Shown here piece after piece: positions 1-6,118 of a stretch of 11,426 nucleotides of DNA; within the stretch, counting starts at the first letter, position 1, and each line of letters opens with the position of its first letter. The notes beneath the pieces were generated by a model that was given only the letters and a program-made list of their open reading frames with translations, was not told the DNA's origin and ran no database searches. The position numbers and the translations under genes were made by a program. The DNA comes from Pseudomonadota bacterium (GTDB taxonomy: Bacteria > Pseudomonadota > Alphaproteobacteria > Acetobacterales > Acetobacteraceae). The stretch covers positions 1 through 11,426 of the forward strand of contig JAKAQU010000060.1 of NCBI GenBank assembly GCA_021819535.1. The letters run 5' to 3'.

Positions 1-255
1 TCCGATCTCGTCAGGAGTATGGCACTGGAGGCGAGACCAATGGCTGATGCGAAAACCGGCGGCGCTGCGCCGAAGACGAATAGATTCTTCAGGGTCGGGG
101 CTAGTACCCTGGTTACCAGCCCAAGCATTTCCATCCCCATGCCGAGCGGTGCCAAGCCGCCGCCGCCGCCGGCGTCGACGTCACAGGTGTCGCCAAAGCC
201 GGGCGAAAAGACCGCGAAGCCTGGAGCGTAATCCCCTCCCACCGCCGATCCCTCG
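1..255. other. Left-edge region without a confident gene
   Basis: No protein family is recognised here. On the plus strand an ORF from ATG 40 to TAA 231 (63 codons) has a GGAGG at 27-31 with 8-base spacing, but its product is Pro/Ser/Lys-rich with a run of five prolines and no recognisable domain. The complementary strand of the same stretch is also open and gives a Gly-rich then hydrophobic peptide that runs off the left edge. Neither reading is convincing. The stretch may be decayed coding DNA adjoining the acetyltransferase remnant that follows. Confidence 0.3.
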
Positions 256-400
256 CCATGCGAACTGCGGCTACGAGGACGCCGACGACCTCGCGGAGCT
301 TCACCGCAACCCGGAAATCGCGGCCTTTCTCGACGGTCGCGGGTAGCCCCATGACCACCGGGCGGTCTGGATCAAGGCGCTCGTGCCGCAGACGGAAAAT
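256..400 (+). pseudogene. Remnant of a GNAT-like N-acetyltransferase
   Basis: One plus-strand frame reads GYEDADDLAELHRNPEIAAF, then LDGRG, a TAG stop at 344-346, and in the same frame PHDHRAVWIKALVPQ. Text of the form 'DADDLAELHRNPEIAAFL' followed by an aromatic/basic stretch matches the N-terminal part of RimJ/RimL-like GNAT acetyltransferases, where an acidic 'D.DDL..L..(N/D)PE' segment is common. There is no plausible start for this frame close upstream, an internal stop, and no acetyl-CoA-binding motif (Q/RxxGxG/A) downstream, so a full enzyme cannot be made. I read it as a decayed gene fragment. The family call rests on about 35 residues and could be chance. Boundaries are approximate. 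Confidence 0.35.
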
Positions 401-410
401 CGACGGAAAA

Positions 411-476
411 TCCTTCTTTTTCTGAAGAAAAAGGAGCAAAATGACGCTTATCCGTTTTCCGTGGTGGAGGTAAGCC
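411..476 (+). promoter_or_regulatory. Hairpin covering the SD of a 10-codon leader ORF
   Basis: Bases 413-422 (CTTCTTTTTC preceded by TC) pair with 427-436 (GAAAAAGGAG), giving a 10-bp stem with one G-U pair and a TGAA loop. The 3' arm contains AAGGAG (431-436), an ideal Shine-Dalgarno for ATG 441. That ATG opens a 10-codon ORF, MTLIRFPWWR, which ends with TAA at 471-473, three bases before the ATG of the exported-protein gene at 477. The SD of that gene (GGAGG, 466-470) lies inside the end of the mini-ORF. The arrangement would allow coupled or structure-gated translation. Alternatively the hairpin is a degenerate copy of a dispersed repeat and the mini-ORF is accidental. No U-tract follows, so it is not a plus-strand terminator. 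Confidence 0.35.
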
Positions 477-776
477 ATGTTGCGGGTCATGCGCTTCTTC
501 GTTGCCATCTTCGTGGCCATGGCGCCGCCGGCATTGGCGGAAGAAGGGGCGGCGCCCGTCGCGGGCGCTTCGGCTCCGCCCGATCAGACCCAGCTCTTCC
601 ATTCCGGCCAGCGCCAGCAAGTGATCGGTCAGGACCAGTTGAAAACGCTCGGACCAATGGCAAGCCCTTCACAGGGCATGGTATTCACCCCCGGCGGTAA
701 TGCCATCTCACCGGGGCTCATCGGCGGGCAAGGCGGGCGCATAATGCTGAATGGCATGAGCGCCGGCGGACGGTAA
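477..776 (+). CDS. Small exported protein of unknown function
   Basis: The product is 99 residues and no family is recognised. The N-terminus MLRVMRFFVAIFVAMAPPALA is a clear Sec signal peptide: a basic start, a hydrophobic core at residues 6-18, and an ALA cleavage site predicted after residue 21. The mature part (about 78 residues) is rich in Gly, Gln, Pro and Met, lacks Cys, and ends in a Gly-rich segment (TPGGNAISPGLIGGQGG, then a NGMSAGG tail). This suggests a small, flexible periplasmic or secreted protein. ATG 477 was chosen because GGAGG at 466-470 lies six bases upstream; an alternative ATG at 489 has no SD. A 10-codon ORF with its own hairpin-covered SD ends three bases before this start. 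The gene converges on the HDAC-family gene, with a hairpin between them. The function is unknown; the signal peptide and start make a real gene likely. Confidence 0.7.
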   Translation: MLRVMRFFVAIFVAMAPPALAEEGAAPVAGASAPPDQTQLFHSGQRQQVIGQDQLKTLGPMASPSQGMVFTPGGNAISPGLIGGQGGRIMLNGMSAGGR

Positions 777-797
777 TCGTCTGGCCTTTGCGCCCGA

Positions 798-818
798 GGG
801 GTATTTTCAGAAAACCCC
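798..818. terminator. Hairpin between convergent genes, overlapping the HDAC stop
   Basis: GGGGT (798-802) followed, after a bulged A, by TTT (804-806) pairs with AAAACCCC (811-818), leaving a TCAG loop: eight base pairs. It sits 21 bases after the exported-protein stop and overlaps the TGA of the minus-strand hydrolase (807-809). Neither strand has a downstream U-tract, so it is a weak bidirectional terminator or mRNA 3'-end stabiliser at best. Confidence 0.35.
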
Positions 819-1736
819 CATGAGGGCGCGGACATGGGCGGCGGCGGAGGCGGCTAGGGCGTCGAGATTATAGCCCCCTTCGAGCACCGAGACGACCCGC
901 CCCTTGGCGTGGACCTCGGCGAGGGCCACGAGTTTTTCGCTGATCCAGGCGAAATCCCGCTCCGTCAGCCGCAATTCGGCGAGCGGGTCGGCGTAATGGG
1001 CATCGAACCCGGCGGAGATGATCAGCAATTCGGGGACGAAGGCATCGAGCGCGGGGAGCAGCGCGCCCTCCCAAATGGTGCGGAAATCACCGCCATTGCT
1101 TCCGGGCGGAAGCGGCATGTTGACGATGTGATCGCTGATCCCGCCGTCAATCCCGGTGCCGGGATAGCAGGGATGCTGATGGCTGGAGGCATAAAAAAGA
1201 TCGCTGTCGGCGGCGAAGGCGGCTTCGGTGCCGTTGCCGTGATGAACATCGAAATCGACCACCGCGATGCGCCTCAGCCCCCAGCGCGCGCGCGCCTGAT
1301 GAGCGGCGATGGCGGCATTGTTGAACAGGCAGAACCCCATGGCGCGGCCGGGCTCGGCGTGGTGGCCGGGCGGGCGGACGGCGACGAAGGCGGCGCGCGC
1401 CCAGCCCTCCATCACCGCGTCGACGGCGGCCGCGGCACCGCCGGCGGCGTGCAGGGCGGCTTCGGCGCTGCCGCTGCTCATCACCGTATCGGGATCGAGC
1501 GGGACGATTTCGCCGGGCGCAGGGCGGGTTCCGAGGATCGACGCGATATGGCCGGCGCTATGGACGCGCTCCAATTGGGCATGGGTTGCGGCCGGCGCCT
1601 CCTCGCGGAGGAGTGGCGCGAATTCCGGGGCTTCGAGCGCACGCAGAACGGCGCGGAGACGATCGGGGCATTCCGGATGCCAGCCGCCGGGGTCGTGATC
1701 GAGGCAGGCGGGGTGGGTGAAAAGGGCAACACTCAT
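807..1736 (-). CDS. Histone deacetylase family (zinc-dependent amidohydrolase)
   Basis: This 309-residue protein belongs to the arginase/deacetylase-fold HDAC family (acetoin-utilisation AcuC, acetylpolyamine amidohydrolase and HDAC-like enzymes), which hydrolyse acetyl-amides such as acetyl-lysine or acetylpolyamines. The active site is complete: the His pair in PPGHHAEPG (H125/H126), the metal-binding DFDVHHGNG (D163 and H165), D245 in SAGFDAHYADP as third metal ligand, and the transition-state Tyr in LEGGYN (Y289). Length is typical of bacterial single-domain members. No signal peptide is present, so it should be cytoplasmic. ATG 1736 was chosen because it overlaps the stop of the upstream TusA-family gene as ATGA and the family N-terminus (TGHPECPDR-like, here WHPECPDRL at 19-27) follows directly. 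The frame is open 95 codons further upstream, but that part overlaps the TusA gene and is not protein-like. The substrate cannot be told from sequence alone. Confidence 0.92.
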   Translation of the reverse strand: MSVALFTHPACLDHDPGGWHPECPDRLRAVLRALEAPEFAPLLREEAPAATHAQLERVHSAGHIASILGTRPAPGEIVPLDPDTVMSSGSAEAALHAAGGAAAAVDAVMEGWARAAFVAVRPPGHHAEPGRAMGFCLFNNAAIAAHQARARWGLRRIAVVDFDVHHGNGTEAAFAADSDLFYASSHQHPCYPGTGIDGGISDHIVNMPLPPGSNGGDFRTIWEGALLPALDAFVPELLIISAGFDAHYADPLAELRLTERDFAWISEKLVALAEVHAKGRVVSVLEGGYNLDALAASAAAHVRALMGVF

Positions 1737-2002
1737 TCCGCCACCTCGCCAACTTCGCCCTCTTCGCCGGGCTGAGATGGGCGGCGGCGGATGAGGAAGC
1801 TGAACACGCCGGCCTCTTCGCTGAACGCGAGCAAAGCATTGCCGGTATCGCGGCAAAACGCCTGGAAATCGGCGACCGAGGCGCGATCGGTCGCGAGCAC
1901 ACGCAACTGCGCGCCGGGGGCAAGCCCGCGCAACACCCGATTGGCCCGCAGCACCGGCAATGGGCAGCGCAATCCTTTGACGTCGAGAACGGTATCGCTC
2001 AT
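1733..2002 (-). CDS. TusA-family sulfur carrier protein
   Basis: The product is 89 residues, close to the roughly 80 residues of this family. TusA-like proteins (SirA/YedF/YeeD) carry sulfur as a persulfide on one cysteine and pass it to tRNA-thiolation, molybdopterin or other sulfur-transfer pathways. The diagnostic CPxP motif is present near the N-terminus, LRCPLPVLR with Cys13, followed by the two-layer beta-alpha fold sequence including VLATDRASVADFQAFC. The last ~12 residues form an acidic tail (EEGEVGEVAE) not usual in the family. ATG 2002 was chosen because it places the CPxP motif at the standard position; the frame continues 40 codons upstream without family resemblance. Spacing upstream of the start is AAAAAAGGCCAGC, a weak SD. 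The stop overlaps the start of the HDAC-family gene (ATGA), so the two are translationally coupled. The partner pathway is not evident here. Confidence 0.9.
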   Translation of the reverse strand: MSDTVLDVKGLRCPLPVLRANRVLRGLAPGAQLRVLATDRASVADFQAFCRDTGNALLAFSEEAGVFSFLIRRRPSQPGEEGEVGEVAE

Positions 2003-2070
2003 GCTGGCCTTTTTTCCCCAAGGGCGATTCTGCGGCGAAAAACCGGCGCCGGCAAGGGATGAGCGCTGAT

Positions 2071-2076
2071 TGTCAA
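2071..2076 (-). promoter_or_regulatory. Candidate -35 box for the TusA-HDAC unit
   Basis: On the minus strand 2076-2071 reads TTGACA, a perfect sigma-70 -35 hexamer 69 bases upstream of the TusA start. No convincing -10 lies 16-18 bases further (the sequence there is GC-rich), so this may be chance. Confidence 0.2.
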
Positions 2077-2160
2077 TGTATGGACCGGCGTGATCCCGAG
2101 CCGTTCCGCGACCCTGCCGCATGCCGTCTTGCCGCCCCCGCTCTCAGGGCAGGGACTTCG

Positions 2161-2220
2161 CCCCAGCCCCCCGACCAAAGGCAATGCCTTTGGAAACCGA
2201 TCTGGAATAAGGGGTTGGGG
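2161..2220. repeat. Nested two-stem palindromic element, possible dispersed repeat
   Basis: CCCCAGCCCC (2161-2170) pairs with GGGGTTGGGG (2211-2220) over ten positions with one G-U pair. Inside it lies a perfect inverted repeat, CCAAAGGCA-A-TGCCTTTGG (2175-2193). The nested structure sits in the 321-base non-coding gap between divergent units. From memory, palindromes of the type 'CAAAGG..CCTTTGGAAACC' flanked by C-rich and G-rich runs recur between genes in Acetobacteraceae. Only one copy is in this window, so its repeat nature is inferred, not seen. The rest of the gap (2003-2160 and 2221-2264) shows only GC-rich sequence and the weak -35 noted separately. Confidence 0.5.
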
Positions 2221-2264
2221 GCGCCGGCACCCTCCGATCGCCCTGGGAAGGGGGGGAGAGCGCC

Positions 2265-2293
2265 TTGGCGTCCCTCCATGGGCGCGGTATAAA
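2265..2293 (+). promoter_or_regulatory. Sigma-70-type promoter of the acyl-CoA ligase-KirBac unit
   Basis: TTGGCG (2265-2270) and TATAAA (2288-2293) are separated by exactly 17 bases. Transcription would start near 2300, giving a short leader that contains the strong SD AGGAGG (2311-2316), seven bases before the GTG start at 2324. It is the most consensus-like promoter in this gap. Confidence 0.6.
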
Positions 2294-2323
2294 TAAGAAA
2301 AACAACGATCAGGAGGCGGTGCC

Positions 2324-4042
2324 GTGGCCAATGACGATCACCCAGCCGAGATGAGCTATGTCCATGGCGCGAGCCCGATGCCGCTCCTCGGCGAGACGAT
2401 CGGCGCGGCACTCGCCGCGGCCGCGCGGGAGGCGGGTGGGCGTATTGCCTTGATCAGCCGCCACCAGGGCATCCGCCTGACTTATGCCGAACTCGACCGT
2501 GAAGTGAGCCGGATCGCCTCTGGCCTCCTCGCCCTCGGCCTCTCGCGCGGCGATCGCATCGGCATCTGGTCGCCCAACAACGCGGAATGGCTGCTGACGC
2601 AATACGCCGCCGCGCGCGCCGGGATCATTCTCGTCACCCTCAACCCCGCTTATCGGGTGAACGAACTCGAATACGCGCTCAATCTTTCCGGCTGCGCTGC
2701 GATCGTGCTGGCACGGCATTTCAAGACCTCCGATTACGAGGCGATGCTGCGCATCCTGATCCCAGACCTCGCCGATCCCGCAGGAAGGGTCGAAAGCGCG
2801 CGCCTGCCCGCGCTCAAGCGCGCCATTCTGATTGGCAATGACGCGGTGCCGGGCTTTCTTCCCTTTGCCGCGATCGCGCGCGCAGCGACATCGGCCTCCG
2901 ATGCCGCGCTCGCCAAAATCGCGCCCCGGCTGCAATTCGACGATCCGATCAACATCCAGTTCACGTCCGGCACCACCGGCTTCCCCAAGGGGGCGACGCT
3001 CACTCACCATAATATCCTCAATAACGGCTTTTTCGTCGGCGAGGCGATCCATCTCGGCCCCGATGATCTCGTCTGTGCGCCGGTGCCGCTCTATCATTGT
3101 TTCGGGATGGTGATGGCCAATCTCGCCTCGCTCACCCACCGCGCGGCGGTGGTCTATCCGAGCGCCGGGTTCGAGCCACTCGCCGTTCTCGAAGCCGTCG
3201 CCGAGGAGCGTTGCACCGCGCTCTATGGCGTGCCGACGATGTTCATCGCCGAACTCGACCATCCCGATTTCGCGCGCTTTGATCTCTCCTCGCTCCGCAC
3301 CGGCATCATGGCCGGCTCGCCCTGCCCGATCGCGGTGATGCGCCGGGTGATGGAACGGATGAACCTGCACGAAATCACCATCGCCTATGGCATGACCGAG
3401 ACCAGCCCGGTCAGTTTCCAGAGCGCGGTCGATGATCCGGTGGAAAAGCGGGTCGCGACCGTCGGGCGCATCCAGCCGCATCTCGAAGTGAAGATCATCG
3501 ATGCCGAGGGGGGCATCGTGCCGCGCGGCACCCCGGGCGAGCTGTGCACGCGGGGCTATTCGGTGATGCTCGGCTATTGGAACGATCACGAAAGAACCGC
3601 CGAGGCGATCGATGCCGCCGGCTGGATGCATACCGGCGATCTCGCGACGATCGATGACGAGGGGTATTGCGCGATCGTCGGGCGGATCAAGGATCTTGTC
3701 ATCCGTGGCGGCGAGAACATCTATCCGCGCGAGGTCGAGGAATTTCTCTATCGCCATCCCAAGGTGCAATCGGCACAGGTGGTGGGTCTCCCCGATCCGA
3801 AATACGGCGAGGAACTCTGCGCCTGGATCCGCCTCAATGACGGCGAAAGCGCGACCGAGGAAGAAATTCGTGACTTCTGCCGGGGCGAGATCGCGCATCA
3901 GAAAATTCCGCGCTATATTCGCTTCGTCGATGATTTCCCGATGACGGTGACCGGAAAAATTCAGAAATTCATCATCCGCGAGAAGATGATCGCCGAACTC
4001 GGTCTCGGCGAAAACGAAAATAGCGCGGCGCGTGGCGGATAG
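2324..4042 (+). CDS. AMP-forming acyl-CoA ligase (FadD/ACSF2-like)
   Basis: This 572-residue ANL-superfamily enzyme activates a carboxylic acid, most likely a medium- or long-chain fatty acid, to an acyl-adenylate and then to acyl-CoA. Core motifs appear in order: the phosphate-binding loop FTSGTTGFPKG (213-223), YGMTETSP (355-362), TGDL (437-440), the hinge region GRIKDLVIRGGENIYPRE (453-470), and the C-terminal catalytic lysine in TVTGKIQK (K545). Length and motif spacing match the fatty-acyl-CoA synthase/ACSF2-like branch. There is no signal peptide or membrane segment, so it should be cytoplasmic. GTG 2324 was chosen because AGGAGG (2311-2316) precedes it by seven bases and a good promoter lies just upstream. 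Its last codons overlap the start of the potassium-channel gene by 11 bases. Chain-length specificity cannot be read from sequence; aryl or branched acids are not excluded. Confidence 0.92.
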   Translation: MANDDHPAEMSYVHGASPMPLLGETIGAALAAAAREAGGRIALISRHQGIRLTYAELDREVSRIASGLLALGLSRGDRIGIWSPNNAEWLLTQYAAARAGIILVTLNPAYRVNELEYALNLSGCAAIVLARHFKTSDYEAMLRILIPDLADPAGRVESARLPALKRAILIGNDAVPGFLPFAAIARAATSASDAALAKIAPRLQFDDPINIQFTSGTTGFPKGATLTHHNILNNGFFVGEAIHLGPDDLVCAPVPLYHCFGMVMANLASLTHRAAVVYPSAGFEPLAVLEAVAEERCTALYGVPTMFIAELDHPDFARFDLSSLRTGIMAGSPCPIAVMRRVMERMNLHEITIAYGMTETSPVSFQSAVDDPVEKRVATVGRIQPHLEVKIIDAEGGIVPRGTPGELCTRGYSVMLGYWNDHERTAEAIDAAGWMHTGDLATIDDEGYCAIVGRIKDLVIRGGENIYPREVEEFLYRHPKVQSAQVVGLPDPKYGEELCAWIRLNDGESATEEEIRDFCRGEIAHQKIPRYIRFVDDFPMTVTGKIQKFIIREKMIAELGLGENENSAARGG

Positions 4043-4949
4043 CGCCACCGCCGACAAGCGGGCCCGGCCGCGCCGGCGCCGCGGGTCTCACGGCGGCCCG
4101 ATCATCCATCGCATCGGCGTGCCGCGTGATTCCTGGCGCGATATCTATCATTTTCTGCTTTCGCGCTCATGGGCTGCCTTTTTCGGCTTCGTGATCGCGC
4201 TTTATCTGGCGCTCAATCTGGTTTTCGCGGCACTTTACGCGCTGCAACCCGGAAGCATCAGCGGCACCAAGACGGGCTCGGTGCTGGACGCCTTCTTCTT
4301 TTCGGTCGAGACGATGGCGACGATCGGCTTCGGCGCCATGCATCCGGATACGCTCTATGCGCATATCCTCGTCACCGTGGAGGCGATGCTCGGCATTCTG
4401 TTCGTGCCGCTCGCGACCGGGATCATCATCGCCAAGTTCACGCTGCCGACGGCGCGCGTTCTGTTCAGCCGCAACATGGTGATCTCTCCGGTCGATGGTG
4501 TGCCGACGCTGATGCTGCGTCTTGCCAATATTCGCGCGAACCAGATCGTCGAAGCACGGATCAACCTCACGCTCGCGCGGACCGTGACGACGCGGGAGGG
4601 GCTGCGGCTGCGGCGGTTGTTCGATCTTCCCCTGCAGCGCAACGCCAATCCGCAATTCGCGCTGAGCTGGATGGTGATGCACCCGATCGGGCCGGACAGC
4701 CCGTGCCGCGCCATGAGCGCCGCGGAATGGCGGGATGAGGATATCCTCATCTTCGCCGTCGTCACCGGCCTCGATGCCACCACATCGACCATGGTTCACG
4801 CGCGGCACATGTATCACGGCGGCGACATCCTGTTCGGCCATACTTTCGAGGACATATTGAGCTGGCAGGCGCCCGGCGAAGTGCATATCGACTATCGCCG
4901 CTTTCACGCGACGCGCGCGGTTTCGGCCGAAGCCGCGAACGCCCTCTGA
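4032..4949 (+). CDS. KirBac-type inward-rectifier potassium channel, TIGFG filter
   Basis: The 305-residue protein has the full KirBac layout: a basic N-terminus and amphipathic slide helix (RDSWRDIYHFLLSRSW, 32-47), outer helix TM1 (about 48-71), pore helix and selectivity filter TIGFG (97-101), inner helix TM2 (about 109-134), then the cytoplasmic immunoglobulin-like Kir domain (about 145-290). Landmarks shared with KirBac1.1 include SVETMATIGFG.MHP, the MVMHPI segment (214-219) and the HIDYRRFH strand near the end (285-292). It should form a tetrameric K+ channel in the inner membrane. The filter is unusual: Phe replaces the usual Tyr of GYG and Ala replaces the following Asp (GYGDMHP becomes GFGAMHP). 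GTG 4032 is the first possible start after an in-frame stop; it has no clear SD and overlaps the ligase end by 11 bases, which suggests translational coupling. Shorter starts are possible but would erode the N-terminus. Confidence 0.93.
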   Translation: MADSATADKRARPRRRRGSHGGPIIHRIGVPRDSWRDIYHFLLSRSWAAFFGFVIALYLALNLVFAALYALQPGSISGTKTGSVLDAFFFSVETMATIGFGAMHPDTLYAHILVTVEAMLGILFVPLATGIIIAKFTLPTARVLFSRNMVISPVDGVPTLMLRLANIRANQIVEARINLTLARTVTTREGLRLRRLFDLPLQRNANPQFALSWMVMHPIGPDSPCRAMSAAEWRDEDILIFAVVTGLDATTSTMVHARHMYHGGDILFGHTFEDILSWQAPGEVHIDYRRFHATRAVSAEAANAL

Positions 4950-4976
4950 ACGGCTGGCACGACGGGTCAAGCAAGC

Positions 4977-4995
4977 AGCGGTCGGGCCGTTTTTT
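4977..4995 (+). terminator. Weak intrinsic terminator after the channel gene
   Basis: AGCGG (4977-4981) and CCGTT (4987-4991) form a five-pair stem (one G-U) around TCGGG, and a run of six T (4990-4995) follows. Alternatively AACGGC (4949-4954) pairs with GCCGTT (4986-4991) across a long loop. The T-run in otherwise GC-rich DNA between convergent genes supports a terminator, but the stem is short. Confidence 0.35.
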
Positions 4996-5030
4996 GCGCG
5001 GGGCCAGTTTTGCCCAGATTCCCGTTTTAC

Positions 5031-6026
5031 TCAGACTCTGGCGAGCCAGTCTTGCGCCGCGCGATCGGCGCCGGAGGGGAGGGGGGCCGCGGGGGCGCGC
5101 AGCCAGTGCAGGATATCGCCGATCGCGACGCCGTGCCCGTGATCGCGCAGCAGAAGGTGATAGGCGTTGGGATAATAGGCGAGGCGGAGATCGGGAGGCG
5201 CTTCCACGAGCAGGCGGCGCCAGGACGCGGCCATCGCCTGTTTCGGCACCAATTCGTCGTGCCCGCCATAGAGCACCAGGGTCGGCGCCGTGACATGCCG
5301 GCTCGCGGCGAGCGCCTCGTCCATCAGGTCGACGAGGCCGCGCGCCGTTCCGATCCTAGTCTCATGGATGGTGAGCGGGTCGGTCGAGAGCCGGATCAGG
5401 GCGGCGCGATTATCGCTTGCCGTCACGTGCGCGGCGGTGCCCGAAAGCCGCCAGTTGGGTGCGGCACTGGCGGTGAGCCAGAGGGCACCGCGCAGAAAAA
5501 GATTCATCTCCGACCATCCCCAGACCGCCGGCGCGACCAGGATATAGCCGCTCGCCGGCGGCGCATCGGCGCTGGCGGCAAGAGAGAGGAGAACGGCGCC
5601 GCCCATGCTTTCGCCCATCAGATAGAGCGGCGTTCCCGGATATTTGGTGCGGAGCAGGCGCGCCATGGTGGCGGCATCGCGCACCAAAGCCTTGCTTCCC
5701 GGCCAGAGCCCGCGCCCCGCGGTCGCGCCAAACCCGCGCTGGTCCGGGGCATAGAGCGCGAGGCCGGCGGCGGCGAGGGTGGGGGCGGGAATTTCGAAGG
5801 CGTCACGGCTGTCGTTGAAGCCGTGCAGGGCGAGCACCACGCCGGTCGGCGGAAGATCGGCGGGCGGAAGCCAGCTTCGGTAGGGAAGAGAGGTGCCATC
5901 GGCCATGACGAAGGCGCCATCCGTGATCGTCGGCGGGGGCACCTTGGGCCGCGCGTGCCACTCCGGTTGCGCGGCACAAGCCGCAAGCGTGGTCGCAAGC
6001 CCCATGAGCGCCGTCCGCCGTCTCAT
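5031..6026 (-). CDS. Lipoprotein alpha/beta hydrolase (monoacylglycerol lipase/lysophospholipase-like)
   Basis: This 331-residue protein belongs to the Hydrolase_4 (serine aminopeptidase S33-like) branch of alpha/beta hydrolases, which includes monoacylglycerol lipases and lysophospholipase L2. The N-terminus has three Arg, a hydrophobic stretch and the lipobox LAAC ending at Cys17, so it should be exported and lipid-anchored. The catalytic machinery is complete: the oxyanion HGF (68-70), the nucleophile elbow GESMGG (S140), acid D257 in GGHDELVP, and H290 in NAYHLLLRD; the DQRGFG motif (95-100) is typical of this branch. ATG 6026 is preceded by GGAGAGG at a suitable distance. The gene converges on the KirBac gene and diverges from the zinc-finger-polA unit. 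Substrate is inferred as monoacyl lipids; another ester is possible. Confidence 0.88.
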   Translation of the reverse strand: MRRRTALMGLATTLAACAAQPEWHARPKVPPPTITDGAFVMADGTSLPYRSWLPPADLPPTGVVLALHGFNDSRDAFEIPAPTLAAAGLALYAPDQRGFGATAGRGLWPGSKALVRDAATMARLLRTKYPGTPLYLMGESMGGAVLLSLAASADAPPASGYILVAPAVWGWSEMNLFLRGALWLTASAAPNWRLSGTAAHVTASDNRAALIRLSTDPLTIHETRIGTARGLVDLMDEALAASRHVTAPTLVLYGGHDELVPKQAMAASWRRLLVEAPPDLRLAYYPNAYHLLLRDHGHGVAIGDILHWLRAPAAPLPSGADRAAQDWLARV

Positions 6027-6059
6027 ATCTTCGCCTCTCCGCGCCGCGTGGCGGCTTGG

Positions 6060-6087
6060 TTGAAAATGCGGCCGACATCGCTATCAT
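6060..6087 (+). promoter_or_regulatory. Promoter of the zinc-finger-polA unit
   Basis: TTGAAA (6060-6065) and TATCAT (6082-6087) are separated by 16 bases in the 92-base gap between divergent genes. A start near 6094 would leave a short leader with the SD AGAGGA about seven bases before ATG 6119. Confidence 0.55.
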
Positions 6088-6118
6088 CCCCCTCGCCATG
6101 CGACCAGAGAGGACGGCC

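Noticed and set aside
40..231. 63-codon plus-strand ORF with a GGAGG upstream
   Set aside because: The spacing is acceptable but the Pro-rich product has no recognisable feature and the complementary strand is equally open, so it is kept only as part of the unassigned region.
909..1775. 288-codon plus-strand frame across the HDAC-family gene
   Set aside because: It is the complement of a gene with all metal-binding residues and shows no domain.
1737..2021. 95-codon N-terminal extension of the HDAC-family protein
   Set aside because: It overlaps the TusA-family gene almost completely, is Arg/Pro-rich, and the family N-terminus begins at 1736.
2309..4057. 582-codon open frame antisense to the acyl-CoA ligase
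   Set aside because: It mirrors the ligase gene, has no family resemblance, and is rich in His/Arg/Asp as expected from the complement of GC-biased codons.
4167..4970. 267-codon minus-strand frame across the KirBac gene
   Set aside because: It is a His/Arg-rich shadow of a channel gene with clear membrane helices and filter.
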